Source: Muricea muricata (Eukaryota; Cnidaria; Anthozoa; Malacalcyonacea; Plexauridae). Taken from it: a DNA stretch of 64,000 nt. Shown here piece by piece: positions 1-9,761 of this stretch. The stretch is taken from NCBI GenBank assembly GCA_963855995.1, contig OY979717.1:8385501-8449500 (forward strand). Reading direction: 5' to 3'. Position numbers and translations under genes: made by a program. The notes below the pieces were generated by a model. The model did not search any database, was not told the DNA's origin, and saw only the letters and a program-made list of their open reading frames with translations. Within the stretch, counting starts at the first letter, position 1, and each line of letters begins with the position of its first letter.

Positions 1-495
1 TTTGCTCTCATTTGGTTGCCATGTTTCGCGAAGTCTTAAATAACAAACAGTATATAGTTTATGTTCATAAAATACCTTTTGCAATGTTTCTCGGGAGGAG
101 TTTGGGTACTTGGTACCAAGAAAATTACACATGTATTGTCGTTGGTTTGAAATGTCGTTTTTAGTAAGATTAACTTTTGAGAAATTTCTGTATGTAGCTA
201 CCCCTAAAGGCTACTGGAATATTGTGTTGCTTTCAGTTGGAATATCATACACAATATAAGCAATATCAACCAATCCACCTTGTTTTACCATATATGGTAG
301 TAACCAATTATTGTTACATTGTTCATTGCCCAATAGCAACACAGTAACTTTCTTTAAATTGGGAAACATTTGGAGAGACTTTAGCCACATCTCAGCAAAC
401 TTGATTTTTTGTCGAACTCTAATATTGACGTCACCCACAAAGAACGCCCGTGACGTGAATTCCTTTTTTAGTGCTTTAGAATAACTAGATGATTG
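1..495 (-). pseudogene. RXYLT1: RXYLT1 (TMEM5)-like partial coding segment with an in-frame stop
   Basis: The minus strand stays in one frame from 495 to the window edge apart from one TAG at 211-213. Before the stop it reads VTVLLLGNEQC, then a stretch ending TIFQ; after it PLGVATYRNF, later YMCNFLGT and ETWQPNES. I recognise this order from RXYLT1, the ribitol xylosyltransferase of alpha-dystroglycan O-mannosyl glycans in the Golgi. There the residue between FQ and PLGVATYR is tryptophan, so TGG to TAG explains the stop. The N-terminal membrane anchor is not in the window, and the first exon boundary is unclear (stop TAA at 496-498). It could be a real exon with a sequencing error or null allele, or an old duplicate. 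Codons on both sides keep good family identity, so decay is recent if real. Confidence 0.7.
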
Positions 496-498
496 TTA

Positions 499-1310
499 TG
501 TAAAAATAACTTCATCTGTGGTTGCATCAATTTACTGTGTCAAAACATTTAGTACTTTCTAAAATTCAATTTATTACTTCAGCTATGCTTGGATGATTTG
601 ATATGAAAATAAGAATACAGTTTATTCCAGTATTATTTGGTATTCACTAGCTTTATGTAAAATGCTAGACAGCTTTATAATGAACATACATTCACGTATA
701 CATAATTCTGTCTGGACACAAAGACATATTGCTGTTTATCAATATATACAATTTATAAATAAATGAATAAACTATGTTGCAAAGCTTTGTCTAAATTGTA
801 CAAGTTTTTTTTTAATGATTTTGGTCAAAGATCATTCTGGTTTGACAATGACTTTGAAACAGAGTCGACTGAGTCGTAATGTCACCACAAAATTGATGTC
901 TTGTTTTAAAAAGCTTGAATCTCAAGTTTACAAGATGTTGTTTTTCCAAGTGTTTTATATTTAATTAAATTGTCTGCTGGTAATGGTTTTTTAAAAGATA
1001 CTTGTTGCATTAAAGTGTTTAATAATCTCAGTAGCTCAATCACTTGACAATACTAGGCTAAAAAATGTTTAAGAGAATTCCAATTTCAATAAAAGTTTAT
1101 AAAAAAACGTAGTAATGCTCTAAACATTTTTGCTGGAAAATTAACTCAAATTAGTTTTATCCGTGTGCGCTTCCTATCCAGCTGGAGGTGGTCGTAGATG
1201 TGCCCAGTAGTACAACTTATTAATCACATAAACGATATACAAAGAGAACTATGACGTTTTGAGCGAGGGCCCTTGAGCAAGTTAAATGATCGCTGTGGTG
1301 TCATATTTGG
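499..1310. other. AT-rich sequence without a recognised gene
   Basis: I see no coding exon, RNA gene or clear repeat here. It would be upstream intron or flank of the RXYLT1-like segment if that gene continues to the right. Confidence 0.5.
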
Positions 1311-1314
1311 TAGT

Positions 1315-1403
1315 ACGTCTACGTCTACGTCTACGTCTACGTCTACGTCTACGTCTACGTCTACGTCTACGTCTACGTCTACGTCTACGTCTACGTCTAC
1401 GTA
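1315..1403. repeat. ACGTCT hexamer microsatellite
   Basis: About 14 head-to-tail copies of the hexamer ACGTCT, nearly perfect, which run directly into TACATA units and then a (TA)n array. All six frames stay open as simple dipeptide repeats, so the apparent ORFs here are not genes. Confidence 0.95.
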
Positions 1404-1545
<142 letters not shown>

Positions 1546-1546
1546 T

Positions 1547-1611
1547 AATGTGCTAGTTTTGGTTAGCGAAATACAAAAGAGTGCTCAATGACATGTAGAC
1601 AGAGCGAAATG
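1547..1611. repeat. 65-bp PLE-associated dispersed repeat, copy 1
   Basis: This stretch, beginning TAATGTGCTAGTTTTGG, recurs at 13279-13343 next to the Penelope-like element and, inverted, at 23046-23112. In the first two copies it lies between a (TA)n tract and the inverted arm, so it behaves as an end piece of the same element. Confidence 0.8.
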
Positions 1612-1743
1612 TATAATTGTGCAAAATACCTCAAAAACTTACCACTACAGTCTGTTTCATCCAAAGGGAATCTGGTGCTACCACCTGAAGATTCCCTTTG
1701 GATGAAACAGACTGTAGTGGTAAGTTTTTGAGGTATTTTGCAC

Positions 1744-1750
<7 letters not shown>
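1612..1750. mobile_element. Short palindromic deletion derivative of a Penelope-like element
   Basis: Two 62-bp arms (1612-1673 and 1689-1750) are exact reverse complements around a 15-bp spacer. The same arms, slightly diverged, flank the RT/GIY-YIG coding fragment at 13343-14830. This copy has therefore lost the whole coding body and kept only the ends. (TA)n tracts flank it on the right and, beyond the 65-bp piece, on the left. The right arm contains a hammerhead-like core, listed separately. Confidence 0.8.
1679..1722 (+). ncRNA. Hammerhead-ribozyme-like motif, copy 1
   Basis: In order: UACCAC, CUGAAGA (fits the conserved CUGANGA box), a short stem-loop UUCCCUUUGGAU, GAAA, the near-palindrome CAGACUG, UA, then GUGGUA. 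The first and last hexamers pair perfectly as helix I, and cleavage would fall after A1716. Helix III has a one-base loop, so it could only act as a dimer. Helix II has a U-U closing mismatch. Hammerheads in Penelope elements are known. Activity here is inference. Confidence 0.5.
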
Positions 1751-1842
<92 letters not shown>

Positions 1843-1944
1843 TATACATATATATATATACATATATATGTATATATATATATATATCCGTACGATTTTG
1901 TATGCGCTAAATTCTATCCTCACGATAGTTTTTATCACTACATT

Positions 1945-1976
<32 letters not shown>

Positions 1977-2013
1977 GTTATATAAATACATATATAGAAA
2001 TATATATATATAT
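1751..2013. repeat. (TA)n arrays with about 60 bp of unique sequence between them
   Basis: TA dinucleotide runs at about 1751-1887 and 1954-2013 surround a short unique stretch. The BEL/Pao 5' LTR begins exactly where the second array ends. Confidence 0.9.
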
Positions 2014-2366
2014 TGTTCAGTTTTCTTAAAAATACAAAATACGTTATACATACTTAATATGATAATTTATGCATCAGAACACGTGACATAACTAGAGCGG
2101 GAAAACGGCATGAGATAAAAGCACGCTGAATTTAGTCGGACAGTTTATCAGGAAAATTCAAGTTAAAGTTATGTTTGTAAAGTGATATAGAGCCAAAGAA
2201 GTAAGTCTAGATACACTGCACATTTCTGTAAATTTACAGTTGTAACACGAGTGATAAAGTAATATTATTATTATTTGTAGATCGAATACGATTATATTTT
2301 AAATACACTTATACGATATTTGGAAATCAGTCACTTTACGAACATGTTTCTGATTCTGGCGAGCCA
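2014..2366 (+). repeat. BEL/Pao 5' LTR
   Basis: Starts TGTTCAG and ends GCGAGCCA, giving the usual TG...CA ends. It pairs with the LTR at 12242-12587. The last ten bases (TGGCGAGCCA) resemble a primer-binding site but are present in both LTRs, so I place them inside the LTR. Confidence 0.88.
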
Positions 2367-2411
2367 AAAATTCGATTTCTTGCTGACCTGGGCTTAAAGG
2401 ATAATCAGAAA

Positions 2412-3830
2412 ATGGCAGAAGCAACGGCAGAAGCGTTAAAAGAAGCGAAAAAGAAGCGAAGATGTGCAAAATCGAGCGTAACAAGAGCAGGTAATGGCTT
2501 GGATTATTTATTACAGAACAATAGACCGAAACCGGAAGTCGAGGAATGATTGGCTAATTTGGAAGCTTTATACAAGAAATTAATTGAAAAACATGAAGAA
2601 TATATAGAGTTGGTTGATACTGATGAAGAATTTACAGCAGAAGAAGTTTGGATTGCTGATTGTCAGCAGAGATTTATGCAGTTGAGAATAAAAACCAAGG
2701 ATTATTTAATGGTCAAGTCACAAGGTCAGTCAGTAGAAAATGCTTTTGAGAATGAAGCAACCCCTGAAGTGACAATGGAACATAGTGGAATAGAAGTAAC
2801 TAGTAATGACGGTGGGGAACAAGGTGATGAAGCTAACCCGGGGTCTGGCCAGAACCCATCTCAGCAAGGTCAAGGTCAAGAGACTGTCAGTTTGAATGAC
2901 AACAATGATAGTGATTTGCATGTGCAACCCATTTGTAGTTTCAAAATGGAAAAACCAAAACTGCCCAGATTTAGTGGTGATGTTAGAGAGGACAGTATTT
3001 TTCGAGATGACTTTAAGCATGCTATAGAAGCTAGATATAGCAAACGAGATGCCATGACATACCTTCGTGCTTGCCTGCAAGGCAAACCCCTTGAGCTTAT
3101 AAAGGGAATCGGTAATGATTATGATGCAGGCATGGAAATATTTGGAATCAATCTATGGGGACCCCAGATATGTGTCAGACCAGGTAACCCAAGACCTATC
3201 AAAATTCCGACCCCTGAAAGAAGGTGAGGACTCAAGATTCTGTGATTTGGTCCACTTAGTTAAACGTAGCTTCAATACCCTGAAGGGGGTAGGGAGACCC
3301 CACGATATGGATAACAACCACATATTGTCTTTGATTGAGCAGAAAATGTGTGTTGAAGATAGAAAGATTTGGGCTCGTGAAGTGGAAAAGGAGAAAAGTT
3401 TGGCCAGTTTACAGGGTCTTATGTCGTGGATAGAGACCGAAATGAAGTCGAGAATGCGAGCCACTGCTCCACTGAGAAGCGCTGGGCCAGGTACAAGACA
3501 TATCAATCAGTTGCTTGCAGGAAAATCACCGAAGTGTTGGGTTTGTGACACATCAACGCATTGGGTAGATCAGTGTGAAAGATTTAAGTCCATGAGTCCA
3601 GAAGAGCGTCTGAAGACAGTGAGAGAGAACCATGCGTGCTTCAGTTGTCTTAAGAAGGCTGGTCGTGACCACAGAGCATCAAATTGTAGCAGACGAAAGC
3701 AGTGTACACAAAGAACCAACGGTGACCAGTGCAAGTATCATCATCACGTTCTCTTACATCCAGCAAATCCAGCAGCATCTGTGGGTGTCGCGTCAGTGGG
3801 AAATGATACAGAAGCAATGCTACCAGTTAT
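2412..3830 (+). pseudogene. BEL/Pao gag region with two zinc knuckles, frameshifted
   Basis: An ATG at 2412 opens a lysine-rich start in the same frame as 2550-3227, broken by one TGA at 2547-2549. The reading moves to the next frame near 3115-3227 and continues to about 3830. It has PKLPRFSGD (retrotransposon gag core), then CWVC...C and CFSC...C zinc knuckles at about 3535-3700. Gag would coat the element RNA in cytoplasmic particles. At least one frameshift and one stop make this copy non-functional. Confidence 0.85.
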
Positions 3831-3835
3831 AACGG

Positions 3836-4372
3836 TTGAGATGTCAGGAAAGGACAATCGGCACGAAAAAGGGAAACGTATTACTGGACTCTGGAGCACA
3901 AATAAGTCCGATTTGTGCAAGCACAGCAAAAACCTTAGGGTTAAAGGGAAAAGACGTATCGATAACCTTTAAGAAGGTAGGCGGTGAAGAAGAAGTGTTG
4001 GCAACAAAAGTGTATCAAGTTCCTACCACGTCGTTAGAGTCGGGTGCAAAGTTTACTGTCAAGGCAGTTGGTATACCACAGATCAGCGATGATATTTCAA
4101 AGATCGATGTTGACAACGTGGCGAAAGTGATTGGCAACACTGAAACAAAGATTTATCGAGAATGCGGCCCAGTTGAAATTCTAATCGGTATTGATCATGC
4201 CTACATGCACACGGGAGAGTCGAAGAAGTTTGGCAATGTTGTAGCACGACATTCACCTCTTGGATGGCTTTTGTTTGGAGCGATGCCAGGTACGCAACAG
4301 TTGAGTAGAGTATTCCACGTTCAGTACATCAAACCGGTAGATCTCACAGATTTCTGGACAAGGGTGTGTTAG
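3836..4372 (+). pseudogene. BEL/Pao aspartic protease segment
   Basis: Carries LLDSGAQIS, the catalytic Asp-Ser-Gly of retroelement proteases, followed by the characteristic BEL linker with GCGPVEILIGIDH-type sequence. It is in a third frame relative to gag, so a second frameshift lies near 3830-3860. It ends at a TAG at 4370-4372 before the RT part resumes in the same frame. Confidence 0.8.
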
Positions 4373-4498
4373 TCAACCAATGAATGAAATGCCAAAGTTG
4401 AGCAAGATCGAGCGAGAAGAATCGAAGTTAATCGAACAAGGATGTAAGCTGATTGGAGACTTGATCCCCATACCCTCCCTGACAACCGAGAGCAAGCT

Positions 4499-5151
4499 GT
4501 GAAAAGGCTAGAAGTAACTGGAAGGCGATTGAAGGAGAATCCAGACCATGCAAAAGCATATCAAGAGCAAATGAAGCAGATGGAAGAGCTTGGTTTCTCA
4601 CGAAAGTTAACGGACGAAGAACTAAAGGACTACAAGGATCCTGTATATTATATAGCGCACCATGAAGTTGTCCGACCTGAAAAGAGAAGTACCCCCGTAA
4701 GAATCGTATTTAACTCTTCAGCGCAGTACAAAGGACGGTGTCTTAACGATTGCTGGATAAAGGGTCGTGATCTTTTAAACAACATGTTTGGAGTTATCCT
4801 CAGATTCAGAGAGCATCCAGTCGCTGTGAGCGGAGATATATCGAAGATGTACCATAGAATTGGAATTCCTGAAAAGGACCAACATGTTCATAGGTTCGTA
4901 TGGAGAGATATGGATTCAACTAAACCACCGGACACTTACGTAAAAACTGTGTTAACCTTCGGCGATAAGCCAGCTCCGGCGATGGCCCAAATTGCGCTAA
5001 GAAAGACGACCGAACAAGCAGAAGAATATCACCCATATGCAGCCGAAGTTTTAAAAAAGAATACGTACATGGATGATATATGTGACTCCGTACCTACAGT
5101 CGAAAGTGCACAACAGCTGACGAAAGATCTCGACGAAATCTTAGATAAAGC
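4499..5151 (+). pseudogene. BEL/Pao reverse transcriptase, 5' part
   Basis: Reads YIAHHEVVRP, TPVRIVFNSSA, VSGDISKMYHRI and YMDDICDSV, covering the finger and palm motifs of a BEL/Pao RT with a YMDD catalytic box at about 5067. It breaks off at DEILDK, where the DIRS element begins; the connection domain resumes at 9762. No start codon is expected because it is an internal part of the polyprotein. Confidence 0.88.
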
Positions 5152-5530
5152 AAATTTATAGTTATATAAATTTAAGTTAATGAAGCAACGTGTTGAAGGT
5201 AAGCTTTTATGTAAAAGGTGCGAAAAGATAGTTCCTTCCGACTACGTCAATGAGATAATCCCATCTCATCTTATCGAGTTATAATAATGGCTGGAAGCCA
5301 AACTAGCTGCATGCCGTTCACGTGTAATGCTCGTGTTATTGCATAGGCATGTAAAACCTCCTGTGGTGTGGACGGGAATTAACCAATGATAAGGCTTATT
5401 CCAGCACAGGGTACTTGCGCAGATTATGCGGATCATATCATAGGACCACCATTCACAGTTAGCACTCGTGCAGTAAACTTGTTATAGAAAATTTTAGAAA
5501 ATTATAGTATTTTCGCTTGTCGTATTCGCG

Positions 5531-6685
5531 ATGCCTCCAGTTCGCAACAGGAGAAGAACGCTCGCGGACAACGATGTCACAATAGAGGATTTACGACGAA
5601 GGTGCGAGGAAAAAGGCCTTTCAACTACAGGACGAAAAGCAACGTTAATTTCGCGTCTGCAACAACACGCTTCGGACAATACGAATCCTGGCACTTCCAC
5701 GAGATCAACTGTAGAACAAAATGAGCCCGGTCTTTTAAACGACGCACAGCTCTCCCAGATCCAATCGATCGTATCACGCAGCATCGAGCAAGCCATGAGT
5801 GAAATCGCTACCAATGCCGCGCGTGCAGCTGTGAATGCCATACAAAATTCGCCACAACAGTTAACCCCGTCAACGTCTGTCGAACACCCTGCCATATCAT
5901 CCCACAATATCACGGACGCTCCAATCTCATCTTTGGCCGACGTTGGACAAGCAGCACTATCGGTTCCAGTAGTTGATTTAGCCAGTTCAGAAGCGACGCC
6001 ACGGTATGGGCACGCCGCGCTCGATGTTCCAGCTGCGTATGTTAAACAGATTCAAAGTGGTGAGTTTTTTGATTTGTCAAAACTATTACCAAGCGATTTT
6101 CCTGCCACCGATGACGGGGAGCCCGTCGTCCTAACCCTAGAGAATTCAATAATAAGGGTTAAGAAATCTAACCCCCCAACCCAAAAGATTACAAACATTG
6201 AACAATGGACAACAGCATTTACGACTTACATGGGTGTGTTGACGTCTAAATTTCCTGGGAGGTCACAAGAATTACTGCAGTATATGTCTTTGATTCGCCA
6301 TGCTGCCCAAACCCATAGGGGTCTTGGTTGGTGTATCTATGACCACAAGTTCCGGCGAAAAGCAGCTTTAAACGCAACTCTAAAATGGTCAGAAATAGAT
6401 CAGCAACTATGGCTCTGTATCTTCACGGTTTCTCCTGAAATGTTGAGGCGGGAATATCCGCTTTTTTCAAATGGACCCCAACTTGCAACCTCCTCAGGGG
6501 CCGTTAGAGGGGGTATCTGCCATGAATATAACCGAAAAGGCTTATGTAAATACACCCAGTGTTCCTACCGTCATGTGTGCAACAGATGCTCAGGTAGCCA
6601 TCCAGGATACCAGTGCAGCCAACGCCCACCAGAATATGACCACTCCACCAACAGCCGCCAGCCTGCCAGATCAAAGAAACACTAA
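5531..6685 (+). CDS. DIRS ORF1, gag-like protein with SAP-like and CCCH/zinc-knuckle motifs
   Basis: 384 residues. The N-terminus (about residues 14-50) reads as a SAP-type DNA-binding helix pair, with LRRRCEEKGLSTTGRKATL as the core. The C-terminus (about residues 327-360) has C-x7-C-x5-C-x3-H followed by CNRC..H...C, a zinc finger pattern common in DIRS ORF1. It probably packages the element RNA or binds DNA. The start ATG at 5531 is the first after about 370 bp of 5' leader. It overlaps ORF2 by about 215 bp in another frame. Confidence 0.8.
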   Translation: MPPVRNRRRTLADNDVTIEDLRRRCEEKGLSTTGRKATLISRLQQHASDNTNPGTSTRSTVEQNEPGLLNDAQLSQIQSIVSRSIEQAMSEIATNAARAAVNAIQNSPQQLTPSTSVEHPAISSHNITDAPISSLADVGQAALSVPVVDLASSEATPRYGHAALDVPAAYVKQIQSGEFFDLSKLLPSDFPATDDGEPVVLTLENSIIRVKKSNPPTQKITNIEQWTTAFTTYMGVLTSKFPGRSQELLQYMSLIRHAAQTHRGLGWCIYDHKFRRKAALNATLKWSEIDQQLWLCIFTVSPEMLRREYPLFSNGPQLATSSGAVRGGICHEYNRKGLCKYTQCSYRHVCNRCSGSHPGYQCSQRPPEYDHSTNSRQPARSKKH

Positions 6686-8303
6686 GACTGATAATAAGTT
6701 ACCTACACCTATTTTAATTGATAATTTAGAATATGCTCTTACTGATCACCCAGATAAACAATTTGTAGTTCAAATTTGTAATAATTTAAGGGGTGGTGCA
6801 CGAATTGGTTTTGAGGGGCAAAGAGCTCCAAGGTTCTCTCGTAACTTACCAACAGCTTTGGCTGACCCAAACGTGGTAACACAAAATTTGGCACATGAAA
6901 TTTCTTTAGGCCGGGTGGCTGGTCCCTTTGATACCCCACCTTTCCCAAATTTTCAGGTTTCACCAATTGGCTTGGTTCCAAAAAAGAACTCTGACAAATT
7001 CCGGACAATTTTTCATCTCTCTTTTCCTAAATCAGGTATGACCAGCATAAACAGTGCTATTTCTAAAGATGATTTTGCTTTACAGTATGTCACAATTGAC
7101 CATGCTATCGAAGGCATAAAGCATGCAGGCCAGGGCTGTTTTTTAGCTAAGACTGACATAGAATCTGCATTTCGACTTATTCCTGTTCATCCCGACGACT
7201 ATGAATTACTAGGCATGCATTGGAAAGAAAAATTTTATTATGATAAAGTGTTACCTTTTGGCCTCCGAAGTGCACCCTATCTCTTTAATCAACTTTCTGA
7301 TGCAGTTGAGTGGATATTGATTAATAAATGTCAGATTTCCTTTGTATGTCATATCTTAGACGATTTCCTAATTATCGAACCTCAAGCTGACATCTTACCC
7401 ATAGATAGTTTATGCCAACAAAGTCTTTCGGCCATGTTGATGACCTTCAAAAATTTGAATATTCCCATAGCACCAGGTAAAACACAAGGTCCATTGCAAG
7501 TTCTTGAATTTATGGGTATTATTTTGGATTCTCTGAAGATGGAAGCTCGCCTTCCAGCTGATAAAATTAATCGTTTGTCATTACTCATACAACAATTTGA
7601 AAATAAGCATTCTTGTACATTAAAAGAATTGCAATCATTAATTGGTAGCTTAAATTTTGCATGCAAAGTTGTCCCACCAGGTAGGCCCTTTTTACAACGT
7701 ATGATTGATTTAACCAGAAATAATAAGAAGTCTCACCACCACATAAAACTAAATGCTGGGTTCTACAAGGATTTACAGATGTGGAAGATTTTTATTTCAA
7801 ATTGGAATGGGGCAAATTTTTTCATTTCATCTACTTGGGAAGGGTCTGACTTCTTAGAGCTACACACTGATGCATCCGGATCAAAAGGCTATGGAGGGAT
7901 TTTCAAATCTAAGTGGTTTCAGGGGACCTGGCTTGCCCAGCAACAGTTAGGCTCGGCTGGCATAAGCATTGCATGGCAGGAACTATTTGCCATTGTAGTT
8001 GCATGCCAAATTTGGGGGGAACTCCTCTGCGAGAAACGAATTCTTTTTAACTGCGATAATGAAGCAGTGGTTAGCATGATCAACACCAAACGTTCACACA
8101 TCCCTAGGGTTATGGACCTAATACGCCACTTAACACTTCTCACAATGCAATACAATTTCTACATAAAAGCCCAGCACATACCTGGAAAACGAAATGCAAT
8201 TGCTGATTCTCTTTCTCGTTTCCAGCACAAACGGTTCAGAGAGCTGGCACCACTAGCAGATCCCAACCCATACCCGATTCCAGCTGCACTTCTAACCATT
8301 TAA
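6471..8303 (+). CDS. DIRS ORF2, reverse transcriptase and RNase H
   Basis: Up to 610 residues; the true start may be a later ATG, since the first 70 residues overlap ORF1. RT motifs are FRTIFHLS, LAKTDIESAFRLIPV, LPFGLRSAP and the catalytic box ILDD near 7360. RNase H follows with HTDAS (about 7864), ELFA, NCDNEAVV and ADSLSR. No methyltransferase domain is present, unlike some DIRS groups. The ORF is open throughout, so an active enzyme is possible. Confidence 0.92.
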   Translation: MDPNLQPPQGPLEGVSAMNITEKAYVNTPSVPTVMCATDAQVAIQDTSAANAHQNMTTPPTAASLPDQRNTKTDNKLPTPILIDNLEYALTDHPDKQFVVQICNNLRGGARIGFEGQRAPRFSRNLPTALADPNVVTQNLAHEISLGRVAGPFDTPPFPNFQVSPIGLVPKKNSDKFRTIFHLSFPKSGMTSINSAISKDDFALQYVTIDHAIEGIKHAGQGCFLAKTDIESAFRLIPVHPDDYELLGMHWKEKFYYDKVLPFGLRSAPYLFNQLSDAVEWILINKCQISFVCHILDDFLIIEPQADILPIDSLCQQSLSAMLMTFKNLNIPIAPGKTQGPLQVLEFMGIILDSLKMEARLPADKINRLSLLIQQFENKHSCTLKELQSLIGSLNFACKVVPPGRPFLQRMIDLTRNNKKSHHHIKLNAGFYKDLQMWKIFISNWNGANFFISSTWEGSDFLELHTDASGSKGYGGIFKSKWFQGTWLAQQQLGSAGISIAWQELFAIVVACQIWGELLCEKRILFNCDNEAVVSMINTKRSHIPRVMDLIRHLTLLTMQYNFYIKAQHIPGKRNAIADSLSRFQHKRFRELAPLADPNPYPIPAALLTI

Positions 8304-8329
8304 ATAAGGACATAGAAAGGTACATAAAC

Positions 8330-9262
8330 TTGTCAATGGCATCATCTACCAAGCAGACATACTCGTCGGGTGAAAAACGTTTTCTAGAGTTTGTACATTT
8401 ATTCAAAGGTAGCACAATGCAACGATGTCTTCCTGCCTCTGAAGCTTTACTGACTGAATTCGTTGCTTATTTGGCAAAAAACATCAAACATTCTTCAATA
8501 AAAATCTATTTAGCCGCCGTCCGTCATTTTCATATTCGTCAAGGTTTTCGCTTAAATTTTCAAAAAATGTCTCGCCTTCAGCTGGTCTTGCGCGGTATAA
8601 AGAGATCTCAGGGAGGCGAAATTCAAATCCGTCTACCTATTACGATTCACCACATGAAATTATTTCATCTGCTACTTTCAATTCCGTCCACTGAAAACTA
8701 TAGTTCAATTATGATTTGGGCCGCCATGACTTTGGCTTTCTTTGGCTTTCTCCGACTAGGAGAGTTAACCTGCAACTCAAAGTTTAATCCGGAAGTACAT
8801 CTGACACTAAGGGACGTTCTACTAACACCAAGCGTGAATCCAGTGTCTATGACAATCCGGATGAAAGAATCCAAAACCGATCCTTTTCGTATTGGGCAAT
8901 CTATAACAGTAGGAGCATGTAACTCTCCGCTATGTCCGGTCTTAGCTATGAAACGGTATCTTTCAACAAGAAAAATTGACAATGGCCCATTATTCGTTCT
9001 TTCCTCGGGTAAGCCTTTGACAAAGCAACTTCTGACATCTGAGACACGGTCACTGCTTCAAAAATCTGTTTTCAATGCAGCGCATTATGCTGGTCATAGC
9101 TATCGAATTGGGGTAGCAACAACCGCAGCTGCCGCTAAATTGCCATCGTGGCTAATCAAAACCTTAGGACGTTGGACATCTGATTGCTACGAACGATACA
9201 TAAAAATTCCTCCTGTCACTCTATCTGGGGTATCAGCCACTCTAACAAGTAGCTTAGCGTAA
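8330..9262 (+). CDS. DIRS ORF3, tyrosine recombinase
   Basis: 310 residues. An N-terminal core-binding helical region (about residues 1-110) precedes the catalytic domain, with Arg142 in GFLRLGEL, His256-x-x-Arg259 in HSYRIG and a nucleophile at Tyr287 or Tyr290 in CYERYIK. This is the integrase that joins the DIRS circle to the target without a target duplication. It starts 27 bp after ORF2 ends. All catalytic positions I can see are intact. A poly-A-rich stretch with TAAA repeats follows the stop. Confidence 0.93.
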   Translation: MSMASSTKQTYSSGEKRFLEFVHLFKGSTMQRCLPASEALLTEFVAYLAKNIKHSSIKIYLAAVRHFHIRQGFRLNFQKMSRLQLVLRGIKRSQGGEIQIRLPITIHHMKLFHLLLSIPSTENYSSIMIWAAMTLAFFGFLRLGELTCNSKFNPEVHLTLRDVLLTPSVNPVSMTIRMKESKTDPFRIGQSITVGACNSPLCPVLAMKRYLSTRKIDNGPLFVLSSGKPLTKQLLTSETRSLLQKSVFNAAHYAGHSYRIGVATTAAAAKLPSWLIKTLGRWTSDCYERYIKIPPVTLSGVSATLTSSLA

Positions 9263-9761
9263 AAAAAAAAAAAATAAAAAATAAATAAATAAATAAATAA
9301 AAAAAAAAAAAAAAAAAATGGGAGAGAAGGGATTCGTCTATGGGGAATGCACATTGTGCATTTGTGGGGATGAAGTCTCTAAAATGTCAACTTCAGCCCC
9401 ATAGACTCAATACGTCACATATATACAACATCTACCTGAGGACTGTCCATAGGGGCCTAGCGCCCCTTGGTCAGGTTAAGGACTGTTCATTGGAGTTTTT
9501 ATGCTCCCTGGACAGGTTGGGGCCTAAGGACTGTCCAAGTGTTGTTATCTTGGTCAGGTTTCGTCAGGGATTGGCCACCCCTGGCAAGGCTCTATTACAG
9601 AGCATTTTCAGTTCAGAATCAGTGCAGCATAGGATGTGACATGAGTAGGGATGAAGCCATGCATTATACAATTAGAGTCTTCTTACCCCAGAACCCCTTC
9701 TCCCACATAAGCTTTGCATTTTTGAAGTGTTACTTTTTATTCAACAGCTTGGGTCATTAAC
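9263..9761. other. DIRS 3' non-coding region with hairpin
   Basis: Starts with an A-rich tract (9262-9318). A stem GTCTATGGGG (about 9331-9340) pairs with CCCCATAGAC (about 9396-9405), enclosing a second palindrome AATGCACA/TGTGCATT. Short CAGGTT/CCTAAGGACTGTCC units repeat between 9435 and 9560. DIRS 3' ends hold circle-junction sequence, which this may be. Confidence 0.55.

Larger units (their letters stand above)
5152..9761 (+). mobile_element. DIRS-type tyrosine-recombinase retrotransposon nested in the BEL element
   Basis: Three ORFs in DIRS order (gag-like, RT/RNase H, tyrosine recombinase) lie between the halves of the BEL RT. Near the ends are similar inverted sequences: GTTAATGA...TGTTGAA at 5176-5197 and TTCAACA...TCATTAAC at 9740-9761. 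I see no target duplication, as expected for recombinase-based integration through a circle. The exact left edge between 5152 and 5176 is unsure. All three ORFs are open, so this insertion is much better preserved than its BEL host. Confidence 0.85.

Noticed and set aside
9340-9760. Two short overlapping ORFs after the recombinase.
   Set aside because: They lie in the DIRS 3' non-coding region over repeats and palindromes, without domain similarity.
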